45,513 bases of DNA from CAMEON01 sp045531965 (GTDB lineage Bacteria; Bacillota; Clostridia; Oscillospirales; CAG-272), in contig JAZSFA010000009.1 in the NCBI GenBank assembly GCA_045531965.1, positions 1 to 45,513 on the forward strand. The letters are read 5' to 3'. Both the position numbers and the translations under genes were made by a program. The notes under the pieces are model-generated. The model ran no database searches, was not told the DNA's origin, and saw nothing but the letters and a program-made list of their open reading frames with translations. Of the stretch, positions 16,362 to 25,657 are shown piece by piece (within the stretch, counting starts at the first letter, position 1; every line of letters starts with the position of its first letter).

Positions 16362-17366
16362 CTATGCCATCGTCTCAAGCATTTTCATTGTCACTTCATA
16401 ATGACAAGCTTGCCCTGTCATATATTTTTCAAATTCATCCACCATATATTCTGCCATACGCACCACTTCCCCACCGAGGCTACCCGCGATGTGAGGAGTC
16501 ATAAAACAGTTGGGCAGATGATAGAAGGGGTGACCCCCGGGAGATGGTTCAGGATAGGTCACGTCCAACAGGGCGACCAGATCCGGACGCTCGGTCAGGA
16601 TACGGACAAGATCTTCCTCTACCACCTGCGCACCGCGCCCCGTGTTAATAAAGGTAGCGTAGGGTGGCATGGCAGAAAAATGCTTGTACGTCAGCATTCT
16701 TTGGGTCTGGGAGTTGTTTGCCAAATGGTTGGATACCACCGAGCAGGAGGCAAACAGCTCGTCGAGGGAGCAAGGGGTAACCCCTAATTTTTCTGCCTTT
16801 TCAGCCGACATAAAGGGGTCAAATGCAAAAACCTCAAGGTCGTATGCCTTGAGCATTTCCGCCACCAGCGAGCCGATCATACCACACCCGATGAGACCAA
16901 CCTTTTTGCGGTAGTTGCCGATGTGCGCTCCCCGACGTTGATCGGCGGCGATGCGGTCATTCTTGGAAAGCAGACGGCTTTGACAGAAGAAATCCTTTCC
17001 CGCGAGAATGATCTGCGCCACGGTGTATTCTGCCACGGGAACAGCATTTGCTGCCCATGCGCTGAAAACCTTGACCCCACAGTTCAGAAAAGGTCTCGCG
17101 AATCCCTGCACTGACCCAGCACCATAGAAAATACCCTTCAGAGCCGGCAGGTAGGTCTTGATCTCCTCCTCGGTAAAAGTGGGCATTCCCCACGTGGAGA
17201 AGATATACTCGGTATCCGAGAATTTTTCCGGTTCTGCCAGCACGTCAGCCTTGCCATAGCGAGCGCAGTCACAATCGGTGAGTTTCTTCAACCGTTCGGT
17301 AACGATGGGGGCATAGACCGTAGTGTAGTGGTGGGGCATTTCGCACAAAATAATGGTTTTCATCAC
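16362..17366 (-). CDS. D-isomer-specific 2-hydroxyacid dehydrogenase
   Basis: A 334-residue NAD(P)-dependent oxidoreductase that interconverts a 2-hydroxy acid and a 2-keto acid; cytosolic. The dinucleotide-binding GCGMIG is at residues 160-165, following VGLI. The catalytic triad is present: Arg244 in INTGRGAQV, Glu273 in YPEP, and His292 in TPHIAG. The acidic residue after the second beta strand (AFDPF) suggests NAD preference. The exact acid cannot be told. The start codon overlaps the stop of the upstream isomerase-like gene by 4 bases (ATGA, 17363-17366), so the pair is translationally coupled. Lying next to a sugar isomerase-like gene and glycosidases, a role in sugar-acid metabolism is plausible but inferred. 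Confidence 0.9.
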   Translation of the reverse strand: MMKTIILCEMPHHYTTVYAPIVTERLKKLTDCDCARYGKADVLAEPEKFSDTEYIFSTWGMPTFTEEEIKTYLPALKGIFYGAGSVQGFARPFLNCGVKVFSAWAANAVPVAEYTVAQIILAGKDFFCQSRLLSKNDRIAADQRRGAHIGNYRKKVGLIGCGMIGSLVAEMLKAYDLEVFAFDPFMSAEKAEKLGVTPCSLDELFASCSVVSNHLANNSQTQRMLTYKHFSAMPPYATFINTGRGAQVVEEDLVRILTERPDLVALLDVTYPEPSPGGHPFYHLPNCFMTPHIAGSLGGEVVRMAEYMVDEFEKYMTGQACHYEVTMKMLETMA

Positions 17367-18115
17367 ATACCTCCTACGATGGTTCTAAGGGACTCCGCCT
17401 CCACAGACAGCGCTTCAAGCCTGTCATCAGGCATAAATTCCAAAAGCAACGTGCGAGGGGTATCAAAGACGGACAGGTAATGTCGCCATTCCTCCACCGC
17501 CTCAGCAAGGGGAAATTTACGACTGCCCTGCCAATTGAATACGTGGATATGCTCGGCGTAAGGAGCAACCGCGCAGGCAACAGTAAGACTTTTTTCTGCG
17601 TCCAGCCATTGGAAAGGTTGCCAATACATGCGGAAGGCAGGAGAGTTGACGGTTTTCATCAGTGCAACGGTATCCTCGGAACATTCGGTGAAGCTACGCA
17701 TATGGCACTCCATGCAGAGAGTCACATCATTTACCTCGGCGATCTTAGCGGCCCGGCGGCACTCGGCAAAGAGGGCTTCCCGCTCGGAATCGGTCATCTC
17801 CGCGCCACTTTTATCGCCGCACCACAGCCGCAGGATATTCGTTCCCAACAGCTTGGCAGCGGCGATATAATCGCCCAATTCCTCCATGGGCGTATGCCCC
17901 AAACGAAAATAGGTGCCGTAGGATGAGCATTCGATGCCGTACTGCGCTTGTAGGCGGGCAATCTCGTGGAGCCGTTCAGTATCATGGCAAGGGGCGTGGA
18001 TATCACTTCCCCATTCGATGCAAGACAGTCCCGCGCTCTTGACAGCTTTCAGAATTTCTTCGGGGCTGTGCTCACGAAAAGAAATCGACACAAGTCCCAA
18101 TCTATATTTGCTCAT
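17363..18115 (-). CDS. Sugar phosphate isomerase/epimerase (xylose isomerase-like TIM barrel)
   Basis: A 250-residue protein of the AP endonuclease 2/xylose isomerase-like TIM-barrel family. These isomerise or epimerise free or phosphorylated sugars with a divalent metal. Visible features are the opening strand LGLVSISFRE, CIEWGSD-x-H, GTNILRLWCGD, VTLCMECH (metal-ligand Glu and His), HIHVFNW and LLLEF. No signal peptide. GAAAGGAA precedes the ATG. It is coupled by a 4-base overlap to the downstream dehydrogenase. About 135 bases separate it from GH38; a hairpin lies there, but there is no clear promoter, so whether it is transcribed with the glycosidases is uncertain. The substrate is unknown. 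Confidence 0.85.
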   Translation of the reverse strand: MSKYRLGLVSISFREHSPEEILKAVKSAGLSCIEWGSDIHAPCHDTERLHEIARLQAQYGIECSSYGTYFRLGHTPMEELGDYIAAAKLLGTNILRLWCGDKSGAEMTDSEREALFAECRRAAKIAEVNDVTLCMECHMRSFTECSEDTVALMKTVNSPAFRMYWQPFQWLDAEKSLTVACAVAPYAEHIHVFNWQGSRKFPLAEAVEEWRHYLSVFDTPRTLLLEFMPDDRLEALSVEAESLRTIVGGM

Positions 18116-18203
18116 TTCCGTGTTCCTTTCCCATGCATGAAGACAAACGTTTCAAATCTGTTTTGGGTTAAGCATGGAGATTGATGTTACGCTCTTTTCA
18201 AAC

Positions 18204-18240
18204 AGGCACGTCCTCATGCAAAAGACGTGCCTTTCTTATT
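18204..18240. terminator. Hairpin between GH38 and the isomerase gene
   Basis: AGGCACGTC (18204-18212) pairs perfectly with GACGTGCCT (18224-18232). On the plus strand TTCTTATT follows; on the minus strand, the direction of the genes, the tail is only GTTTG. It may therefore be a weak or partial terminator allowing read-through into 18115-16362. Confidence 0.5.
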
Positions 18241-18249
18241 ACAGTTTGG

Positions 18250-20646
18250 TTATGGCAGTACCAGCATGACATCATGCTCTGAAAGGACGCCGTCACGGTA
18301 CAAAAGCGTTTTGACCTCATACTTGCCAAACGTCAGTGCCAATGACTGCCCAAACACATGACACTCACACCCGCGGCTATCCATGGTGTTATTGAACAGA
18401 CGGATCATATAGGTATTAGCATCCACCTTGCGGAAGCAGGAAAGAGTGATTGTCTGATCTGAGAGCGTTACGGCGGCAGTTTCTTTCTTCTTGCCCTCTC
18501 CGTGTGGATAGAAGTTCAGGGCATAGGGCTTTTGGTTGAACGCTGTAGCCTTTACGTCAAGCGCCGTCTCGTCGCACAGTTCCAAACGGAAGGTGAACTC
18601 ATGCCGCCCCAAATCAATGTAGCGGTTAAAGCGCTGATCGTCGATAATGGGAAGATCCCCTACGGGATGGGCGCAGTAAACCGACCCGTTCAGGAGATCG
18701 AGATAGAGCACGCCGTCTTCCAAAGAACAACCGTAGGTACCGTTTTTAAAGATTGTCAGCACCTTGTCACCGCTTTCAATACCTACGAATCGTTGGGCAC
18801 ATTGTTCCAAATTCTCAGAGTAGATCTGCGTACCGAAAGCAGTTTGACCCATAAACTTACCTATTTCAGCCACAGGAATCGCTAATTTCAGCCCCTTTCC
18901 CGCATCATTCCAATAGGTGTTGACGGTAACGTCGATATAATCAAAATCCTTGTAGAGGGTGTAGGCCACTCGGATATCAGATTTTCCGGTATCATAAAGG
19001 CTCTCTACCGTAGTGAGCAAGTCACCGCGCTCGACAACGCGGAGGGATGTTTGGCACTCGGGTACACGATAGTTTTTGCCCACGGTTTTCATGTGCCAGC
19101 CCCAGGGATCGGGGTTATCGTCATAGACAATAGGAGTGAAAGCGGAGCCCTTCAGGTATTCCTTGCCATCCACGATATAAGAGGTTAGTGTGCCGGTAGC
19201 GACGTCGAAGGTAGCCTTAGTCCCCTCTTTGGAAACAAATTCATGTTGGGGTGTGCGGTCAAGAACGTTTTTCTTTCCGCGACGAACTTCCACGTCAAAG
19301 CGAGTCATGGAGAGAGGGTTCAGGATGGTCTTGATGGCGAGGCGCTTACTACGATCCAGATTGATACAGGAGGATTCTTTGACGATTTGGAAGGGCACCT
19401 CCACTCCGTCCCGCTTGACGGTGAATTCATAGCCTTCGGTATCCGAGCAGATACCCTCGATCAGGAAGAAATCGCCCGTGAAGATGGCTTCCTCGGCGTA
19501 GGGGGTGGGGTTATAGACGAAGATGGGATACTGCAGAGGGACAGCCTTGTCATAGTCATGGCAAAGCCCTATAAAAGCCTTGGTAAACTCCTTATCCAAA
19601 AGCTCCAAAGCGTAGTCCATCTTCTGCATACTGCTCTTCTCGCCCTCGATAATGCAGGTACCCGACAGCACATCGTGGAACTGCACCATGGCCATGCGCT
19701 TTTGCGCGTCGTCGAAAGCGGCAAAGTTATAGTTATAGACACCCTCGGCATCGGCATAGGCGCAAATCTTCTCGGTGGTGAGCAGCTTGTTCTCCAGCTC
19801 GGCGTAGCGGCGCTTGAGACGTGCGATAGAGGTGTAGCACTTGACGAAGCAGGGCTGAAGTGCATCCTCCCACACGGCAGAGGGGGTGGATGCGGCAAAG
19901 AAAGCCTCAGGGGTGGAGTGGAACACGTGTACTCCCGCCTCCTTCTGCTCCTCCATGAATACCTCCAGCTCGGACAGATCCTTACGAGATGCGCCGCCGC
20001 CGTGGTTGCCCACGCCCCACAGGGCAAAGGCAATCTCCTCACCCTCCCTGTCCCAAGGCTGCATCTTGCGCTTGACGGCGTTGACTGCGTCACCCAGATC
20101 GTTAGTGTAAATGGTCAGATCGTCAAAGCGGGCGGTCTTGACCGAGCTACCGTCAAAGCCCTTCCACTCGATATAGTTGGCGGGCAGCTCCATGAATGCG
20201 GGCATAGGACGGCAGCAGATATAGCCGCTGTATCCGCACTTGGCGAGGATCTGCACAAGACCCCGGGTATGTCCAAATGAATCGAAATTAACCGCTGCTG
20301 TAGGGATAACGCCAAACTTCTCCTTAAAGTAGGTAAGTCCAGACTCGATTTGGCGGACAAATCCTTCTCCGGAGGGAATGTTACAGTCGGGCTGGACGTA
20401 CCAACCGCCCATGATATGCCACTTCCCTGCCTTAACCAGTCCCCGGATACGCTCAAAGAGAGCGGGGTCATAGGTTTCCACGAACTCATAGAGCAGGGCT
20501 TCGTTGTGACAGAAGATATAATCGTATTCCTCCGCGATTTCGCAGGCAGCATAGAAGGTTGCCAGAGCTGCGGTGGCACCCTCGTTCCAGTCCCATTGCC
20601 AAACGGGATCCAGGTGAGCGTTACAGATGAGGTGAAGTTGTTTCAT
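18250..20646 (-). CDS. GH38 alpha-mannosidase
   Basis: A 798-residue cytosolic enzyme that removes alpha-linked mannose with retention, using zinc. The N-terminal catalytic domain shows the zinc ligands His11 and Asp13 in NAHLDPVWQWDW. The nucleophile Asp122 lies in NFDSFGH, and NHGGG lies about residue 215. The three-helix and C-terminal beta-sandwich parts follow, ending in a short basic/hydrophobic tail. The length is in the usual range for bacterial GH38. There is no signal peptide. AAGGAG lies 7 bases before the ATG. It starts 10 bases after the GH127-like gene and is co-transcribed with it. Combined with the GH99-like lipoprotein at 9072, it suggests use of mannose-containing N-glycan-type material. 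Confidence 0.93.
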   Translation of the reverse strand: MKQLHLICNAHLDPVWQWDWNEGATAALATFYAACEIAEEYDYIFCHNEALLYEFVETYDPALFERIRGLVKAGKWHIMGGWYVQPDCNIPSGEGFVRQIESGLTYFKEKFGVIPTAAVNFDSFGHTRGLVQILAKCGYSGYICCRPMPAFMELPANYIEWKGFDGSSVKTARFDDLTIYTNDLGDAVNAVKRKMQPWDREGEEIAFALWGVGNHGGGASRKDLSELEVFMEEQKEAGVHVFHSTPEAFFAASTPSAVWEDALQPCFVKCYTSIARLKRRYAELENKLLTTEKICAYADAEGVYNYNFAAFDDAQKRMAMVQFHDVLSGTCIIEGEKSSMQKMDYALELLDKEFTKAFIGLCHDYDKAVPLQYPIFVYNPTPYAEEAIFTGDFFLIEGICSDTEGYEFTVKRDGVEVPFQIVKESSCINLDRSKRLAIKTILNPLSMTRFDVEVRRGKKNVLDRTPQHEFVSKEGTKATFDVATGTLTSYIVDGKEYLKGSAFTPIVYDDNPDPWGWHMKTVGKNYRVPECQTSLRVVERGDLLTTVESLYDTGKSDIRVAYTLYKDFDYIDVTVNTYWNDAGKGLKLAIPVAEIGKFMGQTAFGTQIYSENLEQCAQRFVGIESGDKVLTIFKNGTYGCSLEDGVLYLDLLNGSVYCAHPVGDLPIIDDQRFNRYIDLGRHEFTFRLELCDETALDVKATAFNQKPYALNFYPHGEGKKKETAAVTLSDQTITLSCFRKVDANTYMIRLFNNTMDSRGCECHVFGQSLALTFGKYEVKTLLYRDGVLSEHDVMLVLP

Positions 20647-20656
20647 AGTGTTCTCC

Positions 20657-22468
20657 TTATTGATTTGTGGTGTTCAGCCAAACCGAAATGCGGTTCTGTT
20701 CGTCCATCCAGTTCTTGCCGCAGGAGGCGTAGTCAGTGAGGAGCAGATCTCCCTCCTCGGTCTTGACTGTGAAGCGGACGGTTTCACCGGTCTCGGCATC
20801 CATCTGATTGACGATCAGCTTGCCGTTATGCAGGACAGGGGTCACGGGGGATTCGATGCATCCCTCCTCCTTCTGCTCATCGCGGGCAAGCGCCAACGCG
20901 CCAAAGGTAAAAGCGATCTTATCATTCAGTTTCAGCATTTCCACTTGGGGATGGCAATCCACGGTGACGGTGTCACCGTTCTTCCACTCACGGGTAAAGT
21001 CCACATAGCCAACCTCCACTTTTTGGGTCTCGCCGTTTACCGTAACCGTAGGTTCGTGACTCCAAGCGGGGACACGGAGACGGAGGGTGAAGGTTTCAGG
21101 AGTATTCAGCGCAAAGGTGACGGTTGCGTGACCTTCGTCGGCAAAATAACCGCTGATACGGAAGGTAACGGGATTGTCTGTGGGGGTGGTTGCGGTAACG
21201 GTACCGTTGTTATACTCATTGATCACAAAGCCGTTATCTTGTGCCATGACGGAGATGAGGGGGAACAGAGCGGTGCCCGCCGCACCGATACAGGCGCAAC
21301 AGCCGTAGTAGCCGCCCGTGGAGAATTTCTTATAGCCGCCGATGCCGATACCGCGTGCCTTGAAGGTCAAGGGGCTGTAGCTGTCGAAAGGGACACCGGG
21401 AACACGGATATTTTCCGACTTTTCAAGCTGGGGTAAGCCCTCGTAGTTCAAACTGCCGTACAGGGCGTTGAGGGCAGACTGCTCGATGCCCTCGGCGTAG
21501 ATGACCTTGCCAGTCAGGCGAAGCAACCGCTCCTGGAGACGCATCCAGGTGACTGTAACGCAAGTCTCCTGCATGATCGCCAAAGGCTCGGTCTCTTCTG
21601 TCTGTTTCACGGCGGAATGGTCGAACAGCTCGTGGGTGCACCCCGCGCAACCAATGATGGTGATATCGGTTCTGCGTACCGCATCTACAAACTTTTCCAC
21701 GATGTTCAGGTATCTCGTTTCGCCCGTGACCTCATAGTACGCAAGAGCACCTTCAAAATAGGACATCATCTCGTAAGCCTTGACCACGGGGTATTCATAG
21801 GGCATGACCTTCCCTTCCTCCGCCAGTTCAAGCAGATTTCCGTCGCGACAGCCACCGGATTCCAGCACGTATTTAGCGAAAGTCAGGTGTTTTTCTTCAC
21901 CCGTCAGCTTGTAAAGCTCCACGACAGGCTCCAGAACAGAGGCAGAGTTGAGACCGCCCCACCATGCGGAGGTATCGAGGATGGACAGCTTGTCCTCCCC
22001 CAAGGTGTCAATAAGGTAGTCTACCTGAGCTTTCATGGCAGAGATGATCCTCGCCTTGAAGGACTCGTCACGACAGATGCCGTAGAAATAGAGAGAGCCG
22101 ACGAGGACGTACTTTCTTGTCCACATATCCCATCCGCAGTACTCCTTGTCCTTGGGGTATGTGGTGATGCGACCATCGGTATCTTGTGCGTCAAGGATCC
22201 CCTTCACGGTATCATACAGGATGTTGTAAAGTTTATCATTGGGAAAATAACGGTACGTCAGACACGCACCACGCATCATCTTACCGAAATACTCGCCGCG
22301 CCAACCCAGATCCTCATGATCGGGTCGTTCGGTGAAAACGTAGACAAATTTATTCCACAGCGGCTGATCCAAGAGCTGTTTATTCAGGATAAACAAGGCA
22401 TTGTCATGGACAGCATTTTCATATTGCGCAGCCCCCATGGGCAGATACGCATAAAGATCTTTGATCAT
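20657..22468 (-). CDS. GH127-like beta-L-arabinofuranosidase family enzyme
   Basis: A 603-residue cytosolic enzyme of the GH127/DUF1680 family, whose characterised members remove beta-L-arabinofuranose using a zinc-bound cysteine nucleophile. The expected zinc site is visible: Glu301 and Cys303 in QETCVTVTW, then the paired Cys390 and Cys391 in YYGCCACIG. The (alpha/alpha)6 barrel (GGLNSASVLEPVVELYKLTG, LAYYEVTGETRYL) precedes a beta-sandwich (RLRVPAWS). An upstream in-frame GTG at 22504 is rejected: the ATG at 22468 has CAGGAG 6 bases before it. The promoter is at 22520-22548. It is the first gene of a pair with GH38. Substrate specificity beyond the family cannot be told, since GH127 relatives vary. 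Confidence 0.82.
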   Translation of the reverse strand: MIKDLYAYLPMGAAQYENAVHDNALFILNKQLLDQPLWNKFVYVFTERPDHEDLGWRGEYFGKMMRGACLTYRYFPNDKLYNILYDTVKGILDAQDTDGRITTYPKDKEYCGWDMWTRKYVLVGSLYFYGICRDESFKARIISAMKAQVDYLIDTLGEDKLSILDTSAWWGGLNSASVLEPVVELYKLTGEEKHLTFAKYVLESGGCRDGNLLELAEEGKVMPYEYPVVKAYEMMSYFEGALAYYEVTGETRYLNIVEKFVDAVRRTDITIIGCAGCTHELFDHSAVKQTEETEPLAIMQETCVTVTWMRLQERLLRLTGKVIYAEGIEQSALNALYGSLNYEGLPQLEKSENIRVPGVPFDSYSPLTFKARGIGIGGYKKFSTGGYYGCCACIGAAGTALFPLISVMAQDNGFVINEYNNGTVTATTPTDNPVTFRISGYFADEGHATVTFALNTPETFTLRLRVPAWSHEPTVTVNGETQKVEVGYVDFTREWKNGDTVTVDCHPQVEMLKLNDKIAFTFGALALARDEQKEEGCIESPVTPVLHNGKLIVNQMDAETGETVRFTVKTEEGDLLLTDYASCGKNWMDEQNRISVWLNTTNQ

Positions 22469-22519
22469 AAGCTTCTCCTGTACAATGTATTGGTCAGGAT
22501 GCACACCTTTCCGCGAGTT

Positions 22520-22548
22520 ATTATATCATAATATAGCATAGATGTCAA
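22520..22548 (-). promoter_or_regulatory. Promoter of the GH127-GH38 operon
   Basis: On the minus strand, TTGACA (22548-22543), 17 bases, TATAAT (22525-22520). Both boxes are consensus. The leader to the ATG at 22468 is about 45 bases. Confidence 0.85.
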
Positions 22549-22615
22549 GCAAAGAGGAAAAGGTTTCCAAAAAAACAGTCAGCTTCCTTCCGATTCCAAA
22601 TCTTGATCTTTGAGA

Positions 22616-22652
22616 TAAAAAAAGGGCATCAACGTTTATCGTTGATGCCCTT
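22616..22652 (-). terminator. Terminator of the OB-fold lipoprotein gene
   Basis: On the minus strand an 11-bp stem (22640-22650 with 22624-22634) over a 5-base loop is followed by a run of T's (7 at 22623-22616). It lies 10 bases after the stop codon at 22660. Confidence 0.92.
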
Positions 22653-22659
22653 CGTGCGA

Positions 22660-25485
22660 TCAGTTGCTATCGAAGTTCAGGGTGTTGATGATCTTACCGT
22701 CCTCGGTGATAACGGACAGCACGCAACCTGCCCAGAAACTCTTGTTGTTCCAGTTGCAGGCGGCCAGCTCCAAGGTGACCTCTTGACCAGCGAATTGCTT
22801 CAGGAAGCCGTACTGCTTACCGCTGGAGCAGTACAAGGTGACCTTGTTCACGCCTTCTCCGGACAGATGAACATTGGTGTAGTAGGCTGTCTCGTTGAAG
22901 TTGATAGTCGCCTTCACCACGAACACCGTGGTGGAGTAGTCCACGGAAGCATCAAGGTTGTGGAAGTCAGCCAGGGTCTTGTCGGTGATGAAGAAGGCGT
23001 CGTTGTAAGCGTGGTTGCCGTAGTAATTTGCCTCCACGACAGCACCCGTGATGGCAGTTTGACCTGCGTGAGTGCCGCCCTGGTTGTTGTGGAACTTGTC
23101 GCGCTTACCCTTGATAACGATCTCCTGCCCGGGCTCGATCTCGCCAAGGGTGGACACATCTGCTACGATGATAGCGATGAGACCGGTTTCGTCGATGAGG
23201 TAGAAGCCGTCGCGGTTGACCAGGGAGGGACCAACGATACCCTTAACGGTTACTTCTTCGTTCAGCTCGGCGTTAATGGCATCCTGCACGGTGCCTGCGT
23301 CCATGCCCTCGGGTACGGCAACCATGATCTCAATGCTCTCGGTTGCGGTATACTCGCCATAGGTCACAGTGACGGTGACGGTAGCCTTACCGCTCTTGAG
23401 GCACTCCATGACCAGCTTGCCGTCCTGGTTAGTGAACTTCACGGCAGCCTCGTTGGAGGAAACGTAGGAAACGGTGGCGTTCTCAAAGCCAAGCAGCTCG
23501 GAGGACACGGAGGTGGGAACCTCCATCATGGGGTTGCCGGTGTACTCAGTCTTGAAAAGATCCATGACATTGTACTCCAGGACAAACTCGGGAGTCTTGC
23601 TGGTGTCGAAGGTGTAGCCCTCGTCAACCACGGCGATGGGAAGGAAACGGAAGAAGCAGGAGGTGCCGGTAGATTTGGCGTTGAGGGCGGTGATATAGAC
23701 GGTGCAGATTTTGCCGTCAAACTCACGAAGCCACTCAAAGTCATTACCGTTGCACTGGGAGTAGGTGTAGGTACCGGTCTCTCCGTCCAGATCAAAGAAG
23801 TAGTAGTTGGTAAAACTATTGCCGGGAACTTCCTTGACCAGAGCGGTGACCTTGAAGAGCTGGGTAGTGATGTTCTCGGTGACAGGGGTGTTCAGCAGTT
23901 CCTTGACGGTGGTCTCGGTGATCCAAGACTTGTCAAAGTCATGGGTTTCGTTATCGTTGGAGACCAAGATGCAATCGGTGAGCTGATTGCATCCCTTGTA
24001 GCCGAACTTATTGGCGCCGTCGATCTCGCTATCCAGAATCCAGTAGTCCTTGGTACCTGCCACCTCGACTCTATTGCCGATCTGTACGCGCTGGGCGGCG
24101 TCGCCGTCGTAAACGTAGATGGATGCGCCGTTGTCAACCAGAATGAAACCGCTGGGCTTCATGCCTGTGGCATAGGTAATGCGAGCTACCACGCCCGAGA
24201 TCTTGAGGTTGGTGCCCTTCTCGGCGTCACGAGCCTCGGTAATGGTGGCAGAGGCGTACTGGGAAACATCAATGTTGCTCTGATTGTTGACGTACTCGAT
24301 CAGGCGGGCGTTCTTGATCTCCTTGGTGCCGTTGTAGTTCTGGAGGATACAATGCACCAGAACCTCATCGCCCTTGACGGGCTTGTACTCAAACTGGGAG
24401 TATCCGATGGAACCGTCTGCGCTGTACATACCGTAGATGGAAATGGTGCCGGTCTCGTCACCGATGATCATGGCACCGAACTGACCGTTGGTCACGGTCT
24501 GGACGATACCGCGGACATAGTAGCGCTCGGAAGTGATATAGCCGGCTTCATCACCGCACAGAGCCAAAGCCTCTGCAACAGTAAAGACCTTGTTAGGATC
24601 GTATACGCCGCAGGCAGAGCATTTGCCGTCCACGTAGTTGTGGCCGGTAGCCGCGACTTCGTCGGAATTGTAGGTTTCGCCACAAGCGCAGGTGTAGGTG
24701 GTGTAGCCGACCTCAGTGCAGGTGGGCGCGGTGACCGCAGCCTCAAATTTATGCTCGTGAGGGGTAACCACTACAGTGTACTCGCGAAGAGTATGGAGCT
24801 CGTCACCGATTTGAACCACGAATTTGACGTTGTGCTCGCCTACGGAGAACCAAGCAACCAGGAGCGCACCCTTGAAGCGGGAAGCATTAGACGCGCCCAG
24901 CTGAGCGGCAACAGCCTTAACATCATCCCCTGCCTCGATGGTATAGTCAGGGTTGATAATGGGATCACCGTTGTCGATGATATAACCAAACTGGAAGTCC
25001 TCGGTGTTGAGCGCCACCCAACCCCAGTCAATCAAGTAAGGATAGTCACCCAGGGAATAATTGACGACGCCGTTAAAATCGGTGTAGTGGCCGGGGGTAA
25101 AGATATCCGTGCCCTCGATCTTGTTGAACTCAATGTCGCCATAGTACATCTCGTCCTGAGAAACGTGAATAATCACGGGATCCTCGGGTTCAACAGGGTC
25201 GGTAATTTCCTCGGTGAGCTCCTCGGTCAGCTCCTCGGTGGGAACTTCCGTGAGGGGTTCGGTAGGTGTTTCGGTAGGCGTTTCAGTGTGAATCGCGGTT
25301 TCGTCCAAAAGAATGGATTCTTCCGTTGTTTCCTTGTTGGTGTCGGGGGTGGTGGCTTGCTCGGTGTCGGTTTCTACGGGGTCACTCGTGCCTTCGGTAC
25401 ACGCCACGAAAAGGGCACTCACCAGCAAAAGCAGAATCATCACCAGCGCAACTGCGCGCCAGCGGGGAAAGAAGGTGTTTTTCAT
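22660..25485 (-). CDS. Multidomain lipoprotein with OB folds, an Ig-like domain and a cysteine module
   Basis: A 941-residue exported lipoprotein. The lipobox FVAC ends a 29-residue signal. A Thr/Glu/Pro tether follows (to about 95), then an Ig-like/beta region. About residues 245-297 hold the C-C-C-H module PTCTEVGYTTYTCACG, ending in ATGH plus a CSACG knuckle; this is the same module that is repeated in the giant gene downstream. The remainder holds three OB-fold-like segments (about 300-400, 415-500, 745-830; each like YVRGIVQTV or VKGIVGPS with GDE/GQE and VxxxG turns), of the kind seen in YhcR-type nucleases and surface proteins. A Big_2-like Ig domain lies about 665-740. No nuclease motif is visible. 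A GTG 4 codons upstream is possible; the ATG at 25485 is best placed after GTGAGGT. The function is unknown. Confidence 0.8.
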   Translation of the reverse strand: MKNTFFPRWRAVALVMILLLLVSALFVACTEGTSDPVETDTEQATTPDTNKETTEESILLDETAIHTETPTETPTEPLTEVPTEELTEELTEEITDPVEPEDPVIIHVSQDEMYYGDIEFNKIEGTDIFTPGHYTDFNGVVNYSLGDYPYLIDWGWVALNTEDFQFGYIIDNGDPIINPDYTIEAGDDVKAVAAQLGASNASRFKGALLVAWFSVGEHNVKFVVQIGDELHTLREYTVVVTPHEHKFEAAVTAPTCTEVGYTTYTCACGETYNSDEVAATGHNYVDGKCSACGVYDPNKVFTVAEALALCGDEAGYITSERYYVRGIVQTVTNGQFGAMIIGDETGTISIYGMYSADGSIGYSQFEYKPVKGDEVLVHCILQNYNGTKEIKNARLIEYVNNQSNIDVSQYASATITEARDAEKGTNLKISGVVARITYATGMKPSGFILVDNGASIYVYDGDAAQRVQIGNRVEVAGTKDYWILDSEIDGANKFGYKGCNQLTDCILVSNDNETHDFDKSWITETTVKELLNTPVTENITTQLFKVTALVKEVPGNSFTNYYFFDLDGETGTYTYSQCNGNDFEWLREFDGKICTVYITALNAKSTGTSCFFRFLPIAVVDEGYTFDTSKTPEFVLEYNVMDLFKTEYTGNPMMEVPTSVSSELLGFENATVSYVSSNEAAVKFTNQDGKLVMECLKSGKATVTVTVTYGEYTATESIEIMVAVPEGMDAGTVQDAINAELNEEVTVKGIVGPSLVNRDGFYLIDETGLIAIIVADVSTLGEIEPGQEIVIKGKRDKFHNNQGGTHAGQTAITGAVVEANYYGNHAYNDAFFITDKTLADFHNLDASVDYSTTVFVVKATINFNETAYYTNVHLSGEGVNKVTLYCSSGKQYGFLKQFAGQEVTLELAACNWNNKSFWAGCVLSVITEDGKIINTLNFDSN

Positions 25486-25519
25486 ACAATACCTCACTTC
25501 ATATTTTTTTACATTTTAC

Positions 25520-25548
25520 ATTATACAACTTCCCTCGACAAATGTCAA
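25520..25548 (-). promoter_or_regulatory. Promoter of the OB-fold lipoprotein gene
   Basis: On the minus strand, TTGACA (25548-25543), 17 bases, TATAAT (25525-25520), both consensus. The leader is about 30 bases. Confidence 0.85.
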
Positions 25549-25616
25549 TATAGGAAATCCATAGAAATGCAAGGGAGTTCAAAGAGAAAATTGTGCGTTA
25601 AGAAATGATATGCCCA

Positions 25617-25650
25617 TCATAAAAGAACAGCCGCATACTACGACTGTTCT
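25617..25650 (-). terminator. Terminator of the AraC gene
   Basis: AGAACAG (minus, 25650-25644) pairs with CTGTTCT (25630-25624), with inner CG pairs, followed by TTTTATG. It lies just after the stop at 25658. Confidence 0.65.
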
Positions 25651-25657
25651 GTTTCAG

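Noticed and set aside
22469..22504. GTG start at 22504 for the GH127-like gene
   Set aside because: It has no ribosome site; ATG 22468 has CAGGAG at good spacing and a family-like N-terminus.
22603..25608. A 1,001-codon plus-strand frame covering the OB-fold lipoprotein gene
   Set aside because: It lies wholly antisense to a gene with a promoter, ribosome site, lipobox and recognisable domains. Its translation is Gly/Val/His/Leu-biased without a domain, and it runs through the terminator region. It is a codon-bias shadow.
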